Source: Mixta sp. Marseille-Q2659 (GTDB lineage Bacteria; Pseudomonadota; Gammaproteobacteria; Enterobacterales; Enterobacteriaceae). From it: a DNA stretch of 64,000 bases. The position numbers and the translations under genes are program-made. Position 1 is the stretch's first letter. Every line of letters starts with the position of its first letter. The stretch spans positions 1 to 64,000 of the forward strand of contig NZ_CALNWY010000012.1 of NCBI RefSeq assembly GCF_940807255.1, read 5' to 3'. Below, in pieces: positions 1 to 11,121 of this stretch. Below the pieces are notes generated by a model that was given only the letters and a program-made list of their open reading frames with translations, made no database searches and had not been told where the DNA came from.

Positions 1-708
1 GCCGGTGTGGATGAAGGGATGAACGGCCTGTCTACGCGTTTTGCGTTTAAGATCCTCTCCCGCGTCTTTAACTTCGATCACACTGAAGTGGCGGCAAACC
101 CGGTGCATCTGTTCTATGTGCTGGAACAGCAAATCGAGCGCGAACAGTTCCCGCAGGAGCTGGCGGAAAAATATCTGGAGTTCCTCAAAGGCTATCTGAT
201 CCCTAAATATGCCGAGTTTATTGGTAAAGAGATTCAGACCGCCTATCTGGAATCCTACTCCGAATATGGTCAGAACATTTTCGACCGCTATGTGACCTAC
301 GCCGACTTCTGGATTCAGGATCAGGAGTATCGCGATCCCGATACCGGACAGCTGTTCGATCGCGAAGCGCTGAATGCGGAACTGGAGAAAATTGAAAAGC
401 CGGCTGGCATCAGCAATCCCAAAGATTTCCGCAACGAAATCGTCAACTTTGTGCTGCGTGCCCGTGCGCAGAATAATGGACGCAATCCTAACTGGACCAG
501 CTATGAGAAGCTGCGCACGGTCATTGAGAAGAAAATGTTCTCCAATACCGAAGAGCTGCTGCCGGTTATCTCCTTTAATGCGAAAACATCCACCGATGAG
601 CAGAAGAAACACGATGATTTTGTCGATCGTATGATGGAAAAAGGCTATACCCGCAAGCAGGTGCGCCTGCTGTGCGAATGGTATTTGCGCGTTCGCAAAT
701 CATCCTGA
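1..708 (+). CDS. yeaG: PrkA-type serine protein kinase YeaG, C-terminal part
   Basis: The reading frame is open at base 1 and runs to a TGA at 706-708, so only about the last 235 residues of a protein that is normally about 644 residues are present. The visible part matches the C-terminal PrkA domain of YeaG and ends in the typical helical tail with KGYTRKQVRLLCEWYL. The family has AAA+ and kinase-like parts and acts in stress and nutrient-limitation responses together with YeaH. The GTG at base 7 is an internal codon, not a start. yeaH follows 95 bases downstream on the same strand, as in E. coli, so the pair is probably one transcription unit. Confidence 0.95.
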   Translation, partial: AGVDEGMNGLSTRFAFKILSRVFNFDHTEVAANPVHLFYVLEQQIEREQFPQELAEKYLEFLKGYLIPKYAEFIGKEIQTAYLESYSEYGQNIFDRYVTYADFWIQDQEYRDPDTGQLFDREALNAELEKIEKPAGISNPKDFRNEIVNFVLRARAQNNGRNPNWTSYEKLRTVIEKKMFSNTEELLPVISFNAKTSTDEQKKHDDFVDRMMEKGYTRKQVRLLCEWYLRVRKSS

Positions 709-722
709 GTTAAGTCATGTAA

Positions 723-2084
<1,362 letters not shown>

Positions 2085-2180
2085 TCAGTACACCATACCT
2101 GACCTTCTGTAGGCCAAATGGCTATGCGGATGCCAGATATGGCCAGGCCAGCAGGTTATCTGGCCTGACAAAGCACAACA

Positions 2181-2207
2181 AAAAAGCCGGTGATTAGCCG
2201 GCTTTTT
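2181..2207. terminator. Bidirectional intrinsic terminator between yeaH and the antirepressor gene
   Basis: A perfect 10-bp stem (AAAAAGCCGG paired with CCGGCTTTTT) encloses a 7-base loop. The A tract on one side and T tract on the other let it work for yeaH on the plus strand and for the convergent gene on the minus strand. Confidence 0.85.
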
Positions 2208-2250
2208 ACTTTGCATCGCATCCATCCATTTTTTTCTTCCTGTTGCCCTG

Positions 2251-2961
2251 TCAGGCTGCGGCGCCTTTCGGCTGCGATGCGATATGTCCGGCCCAGAGGC
2301 TGGCCACCCATTTTACGCCTTTGGCCGTGAAGCGCGCCTGTGAAAAAGCGTGCTGGTTTTCACCCACGCCTGAACGCAGCGTAAAGCGTCCAGCGTTAAT
2401 GTGCTGCTGGTGCGGCGTTAATGTCCCGTTCAGGCGGTACATGATGTTGCGCTCCAGCAAAAACTGGCGGAAATCGGGCTCTTTAACCTTCAGCATTTTA
2501 CAAACCTGACGGAAGCCTAACGACTCCTCTTCTACCGTGACATAGCGATCGAAGAATTCAGCCTTGGGGGCGAAAAGCGCCAGCTGCTGTTCCGCTTTTT
2601 GACGCTGCTCGAACTGCTCAGCCCATGCGCGTGCCGCCTCTGCGGGATTGGTGAAATCAGGCAAATGCGCCATCTTTTCCCTTTCCTGCCAGCGATCGAG
2701 CGCTTCCGCCGTAAACGCCGGAGAAAGACGCGCTACGGCCAACACCGAGTCGCGTTTATTAAGCCGATATTCCTGGCGTACCGTATCGTCAGTTTCATAA
2801 TCCCATACGGTTAACGGCTGCGATAAACGTTGGGCCGTTTCCAGACTTTTGATCAGACGTTTCACTTCACCGTGAGTATTACCGGTCATCTCGGCGATTT
2901 CGCGGCTACTCATGGTAACGGATTGATGAAGAGCGTTCAGGCTCTCAGTTGAAATCATCAT
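2251..2961 (-). CDS. Phage-type antirepressor/regulatory protein (Rha-like N-terminus, KilAC-like C-terminus)
   Basis: A protein of about 236 residues, starting at the ATG at 2961 with GGTGAA just upstream; a GTG at 2976 would add five residues. The N-terminal third has an MSSREIAEMTG helix-turn-helix pattern, followed by EVKRLIKSLE and a Rha-like AVARLSPAFTAEALDRWQE stretch. The C-terminal part (FAPKAEFFDRYV, then FRQVCKMLKVKEPDFRQFL, then ending near FTAKGVKWV) is the KilAC antirepressor-type DNA-binding domain. Such proteins lift phage repression, or act as regulators when domesticated. No other phage gene is visible nearby, so it may be a leftover or a recruited chromosomal regulator. Confidence 0.8.
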   Translation of the reverse strand: MMISTESLNALHQSVTMSSREIAEMTGNTHGEVKRLIKSLETAQRLSQPLTVWDYETDDTVRQEYRLNKRDSVLAVARLSPAFTAEALDRWQEREKMAHLPDFTNPAEAARAWAEQFEQRQKAEQQLALFAPKAEFFDRYVTVEEESLGFRQVCKMLKVKEPDFRQFLLERNIMYRLNGTLTPHQQHINAGRFTLRSGVGENQHAFSQARFTAKGVKWVASLWAGHIASQPKGAAA

Positions 2962-3208
2962 AGCTTCACCATTCACTTGCCAACAGCAACAGCCCCGTGA
3001 GGGAGTACAAATAGTATACGGATTACTGGTTTAATATCCAGTGTTTTTTTTAATCAATTTAACTTTGCGAGACAGCGTGGAAAAAACAAAAATCCTCGCC
3101 GTCATGCTGTGACAAGCTATTGATAAAGCATTATCTTTTGAAAACGGCTATAGTATGACCACGCCTGAGGGCGACTTTTGTCACTTGTTTTGCGGGGGAG
3201 AAACAGCC

Positions 3209-4936
3209 TTGAATGCCAGCACGATTTACAGTCTTTTCATTATTGGTTCCGTGCTGGTTGCATCAAGCATCCTTCTCAGCGCCTTTTCATCACGTTTAGG
3301 GATTCCTATTCTGGTGATCTTCCTGGCGCTGGGGATGCTGACCGGCGTGGATGGAATCGGTGGTATCGCCTTTGATAACTATCCGCTGGCCTATATGGTC
3401 TCCAACCTTGCGCTGGCAGTAATTCTACTGGATGGCGGCATGCGAACGCGCGCCACCTCGCTGCGCGTAGCGCTTGGCCCTGCGCTGTCGCTGGCGACGG
3501 TCGGCGTGATGATCACCGCCGGGCTGACAGGCCTGGCTGCCGCCTGGCTGTTCCGGCTCGATATGATGCAGGGTTTTCTTATTGGGGCGATTATCGGCTC
3601 AACCGATGCCGCCGCTGTCTTTTCACTATTGGGCGATAAAGGCCTTAACGAACGCGTTAGCTCTACGCTGGAAATTGAATCCGGCAGCAACGATCCGATG
3701 GCCGTGTTTTTGACCATTACGCTTATCGAGATGATCCAGCAGGGAGAAACCGGCCTGAGCTGGATGTTTGTCGTCCACCTTGTTCAACAGTTTGGTTTAG
3801 GGATTGTGCTGGGGCTGGGCGGCGGCTGGGCGATCCAGCAGCTGATTAACCGTATCTCTCTGGCGAACGGGCTTTATCCACTGCTGGCCGTCAGCGGCGG
3901 CATTCTGGTCTTTGCCTTAACGACCGTACTGGAAGGCAGCGGCATTCTGGCGGTTTATCTGTGCGGGTTCCTGCTGGGTAATCGCCCAATCCGTAACCGG
4001 CACGGCATTCTGCAAACATTCGACGGCATGGCCTGGCTAAGTCAGATCGGGATGTTCCTGGTGCTGGGCCTGCTGGTGACGCCATCCGATCTTTGGCATA
4101 TCGCCGTACCGGCGATGATCCTTTCGCTCTGGCTGATTCTGTTCGCGCGCCCGGTTTCGGTCTTTATCGGGCTGTTGCCCTTCCGCAGCTTCACCCTGCG
4201 CGAACGCGTGTTTATTAGCTGGGTAGGTTTGCGCGGCGCGGTGCCGATTATTCTGGCGGTATTCCCGATGATGGCCGGACTGGAAAACGCCTCGCTGTTC
4301 TTTAATATCGCCTTTTTCGTGGTGCTGGTATCGCTAATGCTCCAGGGCACCTCGCTGGGCTTCGCCGCGCGTAAAGCAAAAGTTATTGTGCCGCCGACCG
4401 CCTCGCCTATCAGCCGCGTCGGACTGGATATCCATCCAGAAAACCCCTGGGAACAGTTTGTTTATCAGCTCAGCGCCGATAAGTGGTGCGTGGGCGCAGC
4501 GCTGCGCGATCTGCATATGCCGCGTGAAACACGTATCGCCGCGCTGTTTCGCGAAAATGTATTGATGCATCCAACCGGTAATACGCGCCTGCGTGAAGGC
4601 GACGTACTGTGCGTTATCGGGCGCGAGCGCGATCTGCCCGCTCTTGGCAAACTGTTCAGCCAGTCACCGCCAGTCGCGCTCGATCAGCGCTTTTTCGGCG
4701 ACTTTATTCTTGATGCTGATGCGCGACTGCGCGACGTGGCGCAAATTTACGGCCTTGAACTCAATGAAGAGACCAGCGATCAACAATCGCTGGGGCAGCT
4801 GATTTTAGGCATGCTGGGCGGCGCGCCGGTAGTGGGCGACCAGGTTGAATGGAATCACTTAATTTGGACCGTCGCGGAGAAAGAGGATAATCAGATCGTC
4901 AAAATCGGCGTGCGGGTGCCGGAAGAGAAGGAATAA
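3209..4936 (+). CDS. cvrA: NhaP2/CvrA-type potassium/proton antiporter
   Basis: An inner-membrane cation/proton antiporter of the CPA1 family that helps control cell volume and potassium at low osmolarity. The TTG at 3209 follows GGGGGAG and aligns with the E. coli start, giving 575 residues against about 578. An upstream in-frame ATG at 3155 would add 18 residues. About 12 membrane segments fill the first 385 residues, with [12 protein letters not shown] and ESGSNDP, the conserved ion-pathway motifs. The soluble tail from about residue 400 has a TrkA-C-like regulatory domain and ends in a WTVAEKEDN segment. In E. coli it lies beside dadX; here yebV and an exporter gene separate them. Confidence 0.93.
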   Translation: MNASTIYSLFIIGSVLVASSILLSAFSSRLGIPILVIFLALGMLTGVDGIGGIAFDNYPLAYMVSNLALAVILLDGGMRTRATSLRVALGPALSLATVGVMITAGLTGLAAAWLFRLDMMQGFLIGAIIGSTDAAAVFSLLGDKGLNERVSSTLEIESGSNDPMAVFLTITLIEMIQQGETGLSWMFVVHLVQQFGLGIVLGLGGGWAIQQLINRISLANGLYPLLAVSGGILVFALTTVLEGSGILAVYLCGFLLGNRPIRNRHGILQTFDGMAWLSQIGMFLVLGLLVTPSDLWHIAVPAMILSLWLILFARPVSVFIGLLPFRSFTLRERVFISWVGLRGAVPIILAVFPMMAGLENASLFFNIAFFVVLVSLMLQGTSLGFAARKAKVIVPPTASPISRVGLDIHPENPWEQFVYQLSADKWCVGAALRDLHMPRETRIAALFRENVLMHPTGNTRLREGDVLCVIGRERDLPALGKLFSQSPPVALDQRFFGDFILDADARLRDVAQIYGLELNEETSDQQSLGQLILGMLGGAPVVGDQVEWNHLIWTVAEKEDNQIVKIGVRVPEEKE

Positions 4937-5014
4937 TCCTGGCCGGACCGCCTCGAAATTCTCACCAGAGCGACTAAGCTTAAAGTTCACGTCTTTCCTG
5001 GAGGGAAATAACCC

Positions 5015-5248
5015 ATGGGTCATGTAGTCAAAATTGGTCGCTACGAGATTATTGATGCAGATCTGAATGCCGAACCGGGCGATACCATCAGCATTCCCTG
5101 TCAAACCAATCCCGGGCTCAGCTACCAGCTTGACGGCTGGGACGAGGAAACCAGCGTTCCCGCGTGGATTGACGGCCAGCCGGTCGATCTGGCGATCGGT
5201 CATTATGATAAACAGCAGGATCGTTGGTTTTTGAAAAAGCCAGCCTGA
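5015..5248 (+). CDS. yebV: YebV-like DUF1480 family small protein
   Basis: A 77-residue protein with GGAGG upstream of the ATG at a suitable distance. It shares the DUF1480 pattern with E. coli YebV (78 residues): an N-terminal IGRYEI segment, TISIPCQTNP, LDGWDEETSVPAW and a C-terminal HYDKQQDRWF segment. The family function is unknown, and it is probably cytoplasmic with no signal or membrane segment. In E. coli yebV lies next to rsmF, but here it sits between cvrA and an exporter gene, about 48 kb away from rsmF. Confidence 0.8.
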   Translation: MGHVVKIGRYEIIDADLNAEPGDTISIPCQTNPGLSYQLDGWDEETSVPAWIDGQPVDLAIGHYDKQQDRWFLKKPA

Positions 5249-5361
5249 TAGTCCAGCGAGCAGCTGCCCGGCTGCTCCTGATTTTGTGACTTTTCCCTTT
5301 TCTTTTGCATCACATCTCTCTACGCTGTGCAGCTCAAAAATAGCGGACGTAAAATTTTCTG

Positions 5362-6552
5362 ATGCAAAAATTTACTTTTTTGTTGCTTAGCCTGGTGCTG
5401 CTGGCGCCTTTGGGCATTGATCTCTATTTACCTACGTTGCCTGATATCGCAACAGGCCTGGCGACTCCGGTCGCGACTGTACAAACCACCATCCCTCTTT
5501 TTCTGCTGGTAATGGGCCTCGGACAGATTATTGCCGGGCCGCTGGTGGATAATTTTGGTCGTAAACCCATCGCGATGATCGGTCTGTTGCTTTATATCTG
5601 TGGCAGCGCCCTTGCCGCCTGCGCGCTGAACTGGCCCATGTTTTTACTGGCACGTCTGATTCAGGGCTGCGCCGTCTGCTGTACCGCCGTGGTTGCGTTC
5701 AGCGGCGTGCGCGATCGGCTGGCGGGCGATGAAGCGGCGCGCGCCTACGGCTTCCTTAACGGCGCGTTGAATATTGTTCCGGCGCTGGCGCCGATGCTGG
5801 GCGGCTTTCTGGCGGAAGCATTTGGCTGGCGTGCGCCCTTCTGGTTCCTGGTTTGTTATGCGCTGTTTATCAGCGTGCTGATTGGTCTGCTGCTGCCGGA
5901 AACGCGACCGGCCGATACGCAGAAGGTAAAAGGATTGCCGCTGCGCCAGTATGGCGCGATTCTGCGCGAGCCGCGTTTTCTGGCGTTCGCCTTTGCCAAT
6001 GCGGGCGCACTGGGAATGGTATTAACCTATGTTTCGCTGGCGCCGCATGTGCTGATGACTGAGGGCGGCCTGACCGCGTTACAGTTCTCCATCGCCTTCG
6101 GTGCCAATGGTTTCTGGATTATGTTGGTAAGCGTGCTGGTCAATAAAATGATCCGCAAGGCGGGCCGTCCGCTTTGCCTGGCGCTGGGTACGCTGGCGAT
6201 GCTGCTCGGCGGCGCGCTGCTGTTTGCCGGAGAACAGCTCTTTCCGGCCACGCTACAAACGCACTGGGCGCTTTATATGTTACCGGTCGCCGTTTCCGTT
6301 GCCGGACTGGCTTTTACCGTCGGGCCTGCCACCAGCTATGCGCTGGAGCCTTATCAGCAACAGGCTGGCGTCGCCTCCGCGCTGGCTGGCTTTATTCAGA
6401 TGGCTGGCGGATCCTCAGCCGGACTGTTAATGATGGCGTTACCGCTGAAAGAAAAAGATGCGCTGGCGCTGATGATGCTGGCAGGCGCAGCGCTCACGTT
6501 TCTGGCGTGGCGCTGCAGTAAGAAGATGCGCGGCTCGTTGACCGCGCTGTAA
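5362..6552 (+). CDS. Bcr/CflA-type MFS drug exporter
   Basis: A 396-residue, 12-segment membrane protein of the DHA1 drug:proton antiporter group. The N-terminus has LGIDLYLPTLPDIA, typical of Bcr/CflA exporters, followed by GPLVDNFGRKP, the loop 2-3 signature motif A. A central MLGGFLAEAFGWRAPFWFL segment matches motif C and the end of segment 5. The substrate cannot be read from sequence. Annotation as a chloramphenicol-resistance-like exporter would go too far, because many chromosomal members have no clinical resistance role. It is convergent with dadX, whose stop lies one base away, leaving no room for a separate terminator. Confidence 0.85.
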   Translation: MQKFTFLLLSLVLLAPLGIDLYLPTLPDIATGLATPVATVQTTIPLFLLVMGLGQIIAGPLVDNFGRKPIAMIGLLLYICGSALAACALNWPMFLLARLIQGCAVCCTAVVAFSGVRDRLAGDEAARAYGFLNGALNIVPALAPMLGGFLAEAFGWRAPFWFLVCYALFISVLIGLLLPETRPADTQKVKGLPLRQYGAILREPRFLAFAFANAGALGMVLTYVSLAPHVLMTEGGLTALQFSIAFGANGFWIMLVSVLVNKMIRKAGRPLCLALGTLAMLLGGALLFAGEQLFPATLQTHWALYMLPVAVSVAGLAFTVGPATSYALEPYQQQAGVASALAGFIQMAGGSSAGLLMMALPLKEKDALALMMLAGAALTFLAWRCSKKMRGSLTAL

Positions 6553-6553
6553 G

Positions 6554-7624
6554 CTATATCACCTCAACCGGTACCCGCGGCGCAACGGCGCACATTAGCT
6601 CATAGCCAACGGTACCGGCACTGCTGGCCACCTCGTCGATTTTCACTCGATCGCCCCAGAGTTCCGCTTTAGAGCCGATGCCCGCCTGCGGGCAGGGCGT
6701 CAGATCCACCACCAGCATATCCATAGAGACCGCCCCGATCGTCTGCGTTCGCACACCGTCAATCACCACTGGCGTGCCGCCAGGCGCGTGGCGCGGATAG
6801 CCATCCGCATAGCCACAGGCAACGATGCCGATGCGCTGCTCGGTCTGCGCGTGATAGCGGTAGCCGTAGCCTACGCCCGCGCCGGGCTTGAGCTGCTGAA
6901 CAGCGATAACCTCACTGGTTAAAGACATCGCCGGCTGCAGTCCGGTTCCGGCAATATCCTGCCATTGTCCGCTTGGCGAAGCGCCATAAAGAACAATCCC
7001 CGGACGCACCCAGTCGAAGTGGGCTTCAGGATGCCAGAGCGTGGCCGCCGAGTTAGCCAGCGAACGCGGCGCGTTTAACCCTTCCGCCGCCCGCTCCACC
7101 TGCTTCATCGGTTCAATAATGCCATCTTCTTTTTCCGCCTCGGCAAAATGGGTCATTAGCGTCATTTCGCCCACGTTCTCCAGCGCGCGCAGCTTTTGCC
7201 AGACGTTATGCAGCTGCTCCGGCATAAAGCCCAGCCGGTTCATGCCGCTGTTCAGTTTGACATAGATATCCAGCGGCGCGCTCAGTTGCGCCTGGGCAAG
7301 CGCTTTGATTTGCCAGTTGCTGTGAACGCTGGTGGTTAGCCGATAGCGATCCAGCAGTTCAAGCTCATCGCTATGGAAAAAGCCTTCCAGCAGCAGGATC
7401 GGTTTTTTCCAGCCGCGCTCGCGCAGCTGGATAGCCTCTTCAAGATTCAGCAGCGCAAAGCCGTCGGTATCGCTCAGATGCTGCAAGATACGATCGATGC
7501 CATGACCATAGCCATTCGCTTTTACCACTGACCAGACACGGGAATTTGGCGCGGCGCGGCGCACAATCGTCAGGTTTTGTCGCAACGCAGCGCTATGAAT
7601 GGTTGCGACAATCGGACGTGACAT
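6554..7624 (-). CDS. dadX: Catabolic alanine racemase DadX
   Basis: A PLP-dependent racemase of 356 residues that interconverts L- and D-alanine, feeding D-alanine to DadA. The start is the ATG at 7624, preceded by GGAGAGGTT, and the frame begins MSRPIVATI as in the family. Lys35 in [10 protein letters not shown] is the PLP-binding lysine. [10 protein letters not shown] carries the catalytic tyrosine, followed by YADGYPR. It lies 19 bases downstream of dadA on the same strand, forming the dadAX operon, so transcription probably starts upstream of dadA. Alr paralogues look alike, but the dadA linkage settles the name. Confidence 0.95.
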   Translation of the reverse strand: MSRPIVATIHSAALRQNLTIVRRAAPNSRVWSVVKANGYGHGIDRILQHLSDTDGFALLNLEEAIQLRERGWKKPILLLEGFFHSDELELLDRYRLTTSVHSNWQIKALAQAQLSAPLDIYVKLNSGMNRLGFMPEQLHNVWQKLRALENVGEMTLMTHFAEAEKEDGIIEPMKQVERAAEGLNAPRSLANSAATLWHPEAHFDWVRPGIVLYGASPSGQWQDIAGTGLQPAMSLTSEVIAVQQLKPGAGVGYGYRYHAQTEQRIGIVACGYADGYPRHAPGGTPVVIDGVRTQTIGAVSMDMLVVDLTPCPQAGIGSKAELWGDRVKIDEVASSAGTVGYELMCAVAPRVPVEVI

Positions 7625-7643
7625 AACCTCTCCTTGTAACTCG

Positions 7644-8948
7644 TTAATGTGCAACGTTTGCGTTATGCAGTTGCGGGTGCGTTACCGGTGAATAACCAGG
7701 CAGATAACGCAGTACAGAAAGATCATCTGCAGCAATCGCCGGTTTTTTACCGGAGATAATATCAGAAAGCAGCTGGCCTGAACCGCATGCCATAGTCCAA
7801 CCGAGCGTCCCGTGACCGGTATTAAGGTAAAGATTTTTTAACGGCGTGGCACCAACAATTGGCGTACCGTCTGGTGTCATCGGGCGCAGCCCGGTCCAGA
7901 AGCTGGCCTGCTCAATATAACCGCCTTCGGGATAGAGATCGCGCACCACCATTTCCAGCGTTTCCCGTCGGGCTGGCAGGAGACGCGTGTTAAAGCCGAC
8001 AATCTCCGCCATCCCACCGACGCGAATACGCTGATCAAAGCGGGTAATGGCCACTTTATAGGTTTCATCCAGCACGGTAGAAACCGGCGCGCCTGCTTCA
8101 TTGCGAATTGGAATAGTCAGCGAATAGCCTTTCAGCGGATAGACGGGAATGGAGACGATATCCGCCAGCAGCGCGGTGGAATAAGAGCCGAACGCAACCA
8201 CATAGCTATCTGCCGTAATCACTTCATCGCCGCACTTCACGCCGACAATACGGTTACCCTCACGCAGCAGGCGATCCACCGGCGTATTAAAGCGAAAGAC
8301 GACGCCCGCTTCCGCCGCCATGCGGGCAAGCTGCTGGGTAAACAGCTGACAGTCGCCGGTTTCGTCATTGGGCAGGCGCAGCCCGCCGGTTAACTTATGA
8401 TGCGTCGCGGAAAGCGCTGGCTCAACGCTGGCCAGCTGATGCGCCTCCAGCAGTTGATAAGGCACGCCCGCTTCTTTCAGTACCGCAATATCCTTGCTGG
8501 CGCTCTCATACTGTTGCGCGGTACGAAACAGCTGTAACGTGCCGCCCTGCCGCCCCTCATAGCCGATTCCGGTTTGTTCACGCAGCGTTTTAATGCAGTC
8601 GCGGCTGTATTCGGCAATGCGCACCATACGGCCTTTATTTTGCTGATAGTGACGCATATCGCAGTTACGCAGCATCTGCCACATCCATTCCAGCTGGAAA
8701 CGGCTGCCGTCAAGACGGATAGCCAGCGGCGCATGGCGTTGGAACATCCATTTAATCGCCTTTAACGGCACGCCTGGCGCAGCCCAGGGCGCCGCGTAGC
8801 CTGGTGAAATTTGTCCGGCGTTGCCTGCGCTGGTTTCCTGTGCAGGGCCAGGTTGTCGATCGATGACCGTAACTTCATGTCCCGCCTGTGCCAGATACCA
8901 GGCGCTGGCGACGCCGACTACTCCACTACCCAGAATGACAACGCGCAT
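7644..8948 (-). CDS. dadA: D-amino acid dehydrogenase DadA
   Basis: A 434-residue FAD enzyme on the inner membrane that oxidises D-alanine and other D-amino acids to 2-oxo acids and passes electrons to the respiratory chain. The N-terminus [20 protein letters not shown] contains the GxGxxG nucleotide fold. [20 protein letters not shown] and the C-terminal [14 protein letters not shown] followed by [14 protein letters not shown] are family signatures that build the FAD and substrate site. It is first in the dadAX operon. A CRP-like site lies about 95 bases upstream, consistent with the cAMP-CRP control known in E. coli. Confidence 0.96.
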   Translation of the reverse strand: MRVVILGSGVVGVASAWYLAQAGHEVTVIDRQPGPAQETSAGNAGQISPGYAAPWAAPGVPLKAIKWMFQRHAPLAIRLDGSRFQLEWMWQMLRNCDMRHYQQNKGRMVRIAEYSRDCIKTLREQTGIGYEGRQGGTLQLFRTAQQYESASKDIAVLKEAGVPYQLLEAHQLASVEPALSATHHKLTGGLRLPNDETGDCQLFTQQLARMAAEAGVVFRFNTPVDRLLREGNRIVGVKCGDEVITADSYVVAFGSYSTALLADIVSIPVYPLKGYSLTIPIRNEAGAPVSTVLDETYKVAITRFDQRIRVGGMAEIVGFNTRLLPARRETLEMVVRDLYPEGGYIEQASFWTGLRPMTPDGTPIVGATPLKNLYLNTGHGTLGWTMACGSGQLLSDIISGKKPAIAADDLSVLRYLPGYSPVTHPQLHNANVAH

Positions 8949-9457
8949 AACTCCCCCAGGGAAAAACAGTAAAGAACAATATACTGAACATCAGCCAACA
9001 CCACGGATGATAATTTTGATGCATCCGAACCAACATAGCGGTGACATATTTCACATATTTTTTACCCTGGCGGTAATTAAAAACAAGATGCTGGCAATAC
9101 TTCGGTGGAAAATAGGGCATTTTGCACAATAACAGCAGCAAGTCAGGTTACAACCACCTGAATCCGCCCAAAGCCGCAGTTTTAATCTTCTTCATAGGAA
9201 GAAGGTATAAACAGGATTTAATGCTAATAAACTACCAAATCTGCAGATTATTTATTATTTAAAATTTCCTTTTTTATTACGGCTTTATTTTGTATTGCAG
9301 ATTGAGGTTGCATTCCGGTTTCAGATGGAAAACAGTGAACTATCATTAACAGTGTTCGCTCAGTTTTTTGGGCTGTCTTATTCAGGATGAGCCTTAAACA
9401 ACAGGAACCCATACGGCAATGTACTGCCCAATCGGGTTCACCAACGAGGGGTGCGCT
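8949..9457. other. Divergent intergenic region between dadA and ycgB
   Basis: About 509 bases, AT-richer than its surroundings. Apart from the CRP-like site at 9040-9055 and the ycgB ribosome-binding site, I see no RNA gene or conserved small reading frame. It must hold the dadA and ycgB promoters, but no single -35/-10 pair stands out. Confidence 0.5.
9040..9055. promoter_or_regulatory. CRP-like operator in the dadA-ycgB divergent region
   Basis: The palindrome GTGA-N6-TCAC matches the CRP core (TGTGA-N6-TCACA) except for one outer base. It lies about 92 bases upstream of the dadA start, a plausible activator position. This is inferred from consensus only. Confidence 0.5.
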
Positions 9458-10993
9458 ATGGCGACAATATTTGACGATCCGATTAAGGACAGCAAACGAC
9501 TCAGTGACGGACCCGACTGGACTTTTGAATTACTGGATACCTACCTGGCGGAGATTGATCGCGTAGCGAAACAATACCGTCTGGATACCTACCCGCATCA
9601 GATAGAAGTGATCACCTCTGAGCAAATGATGGACGCTTATTCCAGCGTCGGTATGCCGATCAACTATGCGCACTGGTCTTTCGGTAAGAAATTTATTGAA
9701 ACCGAGCAGCGTTATAAACATGGTCAGCAAGGTCTGGCGTACGAGATTGTTATTAACTCGAATCCCTGTATCGCCTATCTGATGGAGGAGAACACTATTA
9801 CCATGCAGGCGCTGGTTATCGCCCATGCCTGTTATGGACATAACTCCTTCTTTAAAAATAACTATCTGTTCCGTAGCTGGACCGATGCCAGCTCCATCAT
9901 CGACTACCTGCTGTTTGCGAAAAACTATATTGCGGAATGTGAAGAGCGCTACGGCGTTGAAGAGGTCGAGCGTTTGCTGGACTCTTGCCACGCGCTGATG
10001 AATTACGGCGTCGATCGCTATAAGCGTCCGCAAAAGATTTCGCTGCAGGAAGAGAAAGCGCGACAGAAGAGCCGTGAAGAATATCTGCAGAGCCAGGTTA
10101 ATACGCTGTGGCGCACCCTGCCGCGCCGGGAAAAAGAGGAAGTGCATGCGGAAAAAGTGCGCTTCCCTTCTGAGCCGCAGGAGAATCTGCTCTATTTTAT
10201 GGAGAAAAATGCACCGTTGCTGGAGCCGTGGCAGCGTGAAATCTTGCGTATCGTGCGCAAGGTGAGCCAGTATTTTTATCCGCAAAAACAGACGCAGGTG
10301 ATGAACGAAGGTTGGGCGACTTTCTGGCATTACACCATTCTTAACCATCTGTACGATGAAGGGAAAGTCACCGAACGCTTTATGCTGGAATTTCTGCACA
10401 GCCATACCAACGTGGTGTTCCAGCCCGCCTATAACAGCCCCTGGTATAACGGAATTAATCCTTACGCGCTGGGCTTTGCTATGTTCCAGGATATTAAGCG
10501 TATCTGTCAGTCGCCGACCGAAGAGGATCGCTACTGGTTCCCGGATATGGCCGGTTCAGACTGGCTGGAAACGCTGCATTTCGCGATGCGTGAATTTAAG
10601 GATGAGAGCTTTATCAGCCAGTTCCTGTCGCCGAAAGTGATGCGCGATTTCCGTCTGTTTACCGTGCTGGATGACGATCGCAATAACTATCTGGAGATTG
10701 CCGCGATTCATGATGAGGCGGGTTATCGCGCTATCCGGCAGCAGCTTTCCGCTCAATATAATCTGAGCAATCTGGAGCCGAATATTCAGGTATACAATGT
10801 TGATCTGCGCGGCGATCGTTCTCTAACGCTGCGCTATGTGCCGCATCAACGTTCGCCGCTGGATAAAAGCCGACGCGAAGTGTTAAAGCATGTGCATCGG
10901 CTGTGGGGCTTTGAAGTTCATCTGGAGCAGCAGAATGAAGACGGTAGCGTGGAAATTCTCGACCGCTGTCCGCCCCGCACCAATTCGCTGTAA
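9458..10993 (+). CDS. ycgB: SpoVR-family protein YcgB
   Basis: A 511-residue SpoVR-family protein, the same size as E. coli YcgB (510). The ATG at 9458 follows GAGGGG and starts MATIFDDP; the frame opens 39 bases earlier at an unlikely upstream codon. It carries the conserved core ITSEQMMDAYSSVGMP, HACYGHNSFFKNNYLF and QTQVMNEGWATFWHYT. The metal-ligand-like HxxxGH and NEGWA motifs are conserved in the family. In E. coli ycgB is an RpoS-dependent stress gene linked functionally to YeaG and YeaH; its biochemical activity is not established. A set of hairpins follows the stop. Confidence 0.95.
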   Translation: MATIFDDPIKDSKRLSDGPDWTFELLDTYLAEIDRVAKQYRLDTYPHQIEVITSEQMMDAYSSVGMPINYAHWSFGKKFIETEQRYKHGQQGLAYEIVINSNPCIAYLMEENTITMQALVIAHACYGHNSFFKNNYLFRSWTDASSIIDYLLFAKNYIAECEERYGVEEVERLLDSCHALMNYGVDRYKRPQKISLQEEKARQKSREEYLQSQVNTLWRTLPRREKEEVHAEKVRFPSEPQENLLYFMEKNAPLLEPWQREILRIVRKVSQYFYPQKQTQVMNEGWATFWHYTILNHLYDEGKVTERFMLEFLHSHTNVVFQPAYNSPWYNGINPYALGFAMFQDIKRICQSPTEEDRYWFPDMAGSDWLETLHFAMREFKDESFISQFLSPKVMRDFRLFTVLDDDRNNYLEIAAIHDEAGYRAIRQQLSAQYNLSNLEPNIQVYNVDLRGDRSLTLRYVPHQRSPLDKSRREVLKHVHRLWGFEVHLEQQNEDGSVEILDRCPPRTNSL

Positions 10994-11038
10994 CGAAAAA
11001 CCTCCGCTACAGACGGCGGTTTAGCAGCCACAAATATC

Positions 11039-11059
11039 ACCACCTCTACAGGAGGTGGT
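11039..11059 (+). terminator. Hairpin downstream of ycgB
   Basis: An 8-bp stem (ACCACCTC with GAGGTGGT) around a 5-base loop, followed by a short T run. It may be a first, weak terminator or an mRNA 3'-end stabiliser for ycgB. Confidence 0.5.
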
Positions 11060-11075
11060 TTAAGCCCGACAATAA

Positions 11076-11105
11076 AATAAGGCCGGACAATTATCCGGCC
11101 TTATT
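11076..11105. terminator. Bidirectional terminator between ycgB and fadR
   Basis: A perfect 12-bp stem (AATAAGGCCGGA with TCCGGCCTTATT) around a 6-base loop, AT-rich at both bases. It serves the two convergent genes. Confidence 0.8.
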
Positions 11106-11121
11106 TATGTGCGGCGGATAA

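Noticed and set aside
9530-10405. Long minus-strand frame opposite ycgB
   Set aside because: Antisense shadow caused by codon bias in ycgB; no ribosome-binding site.
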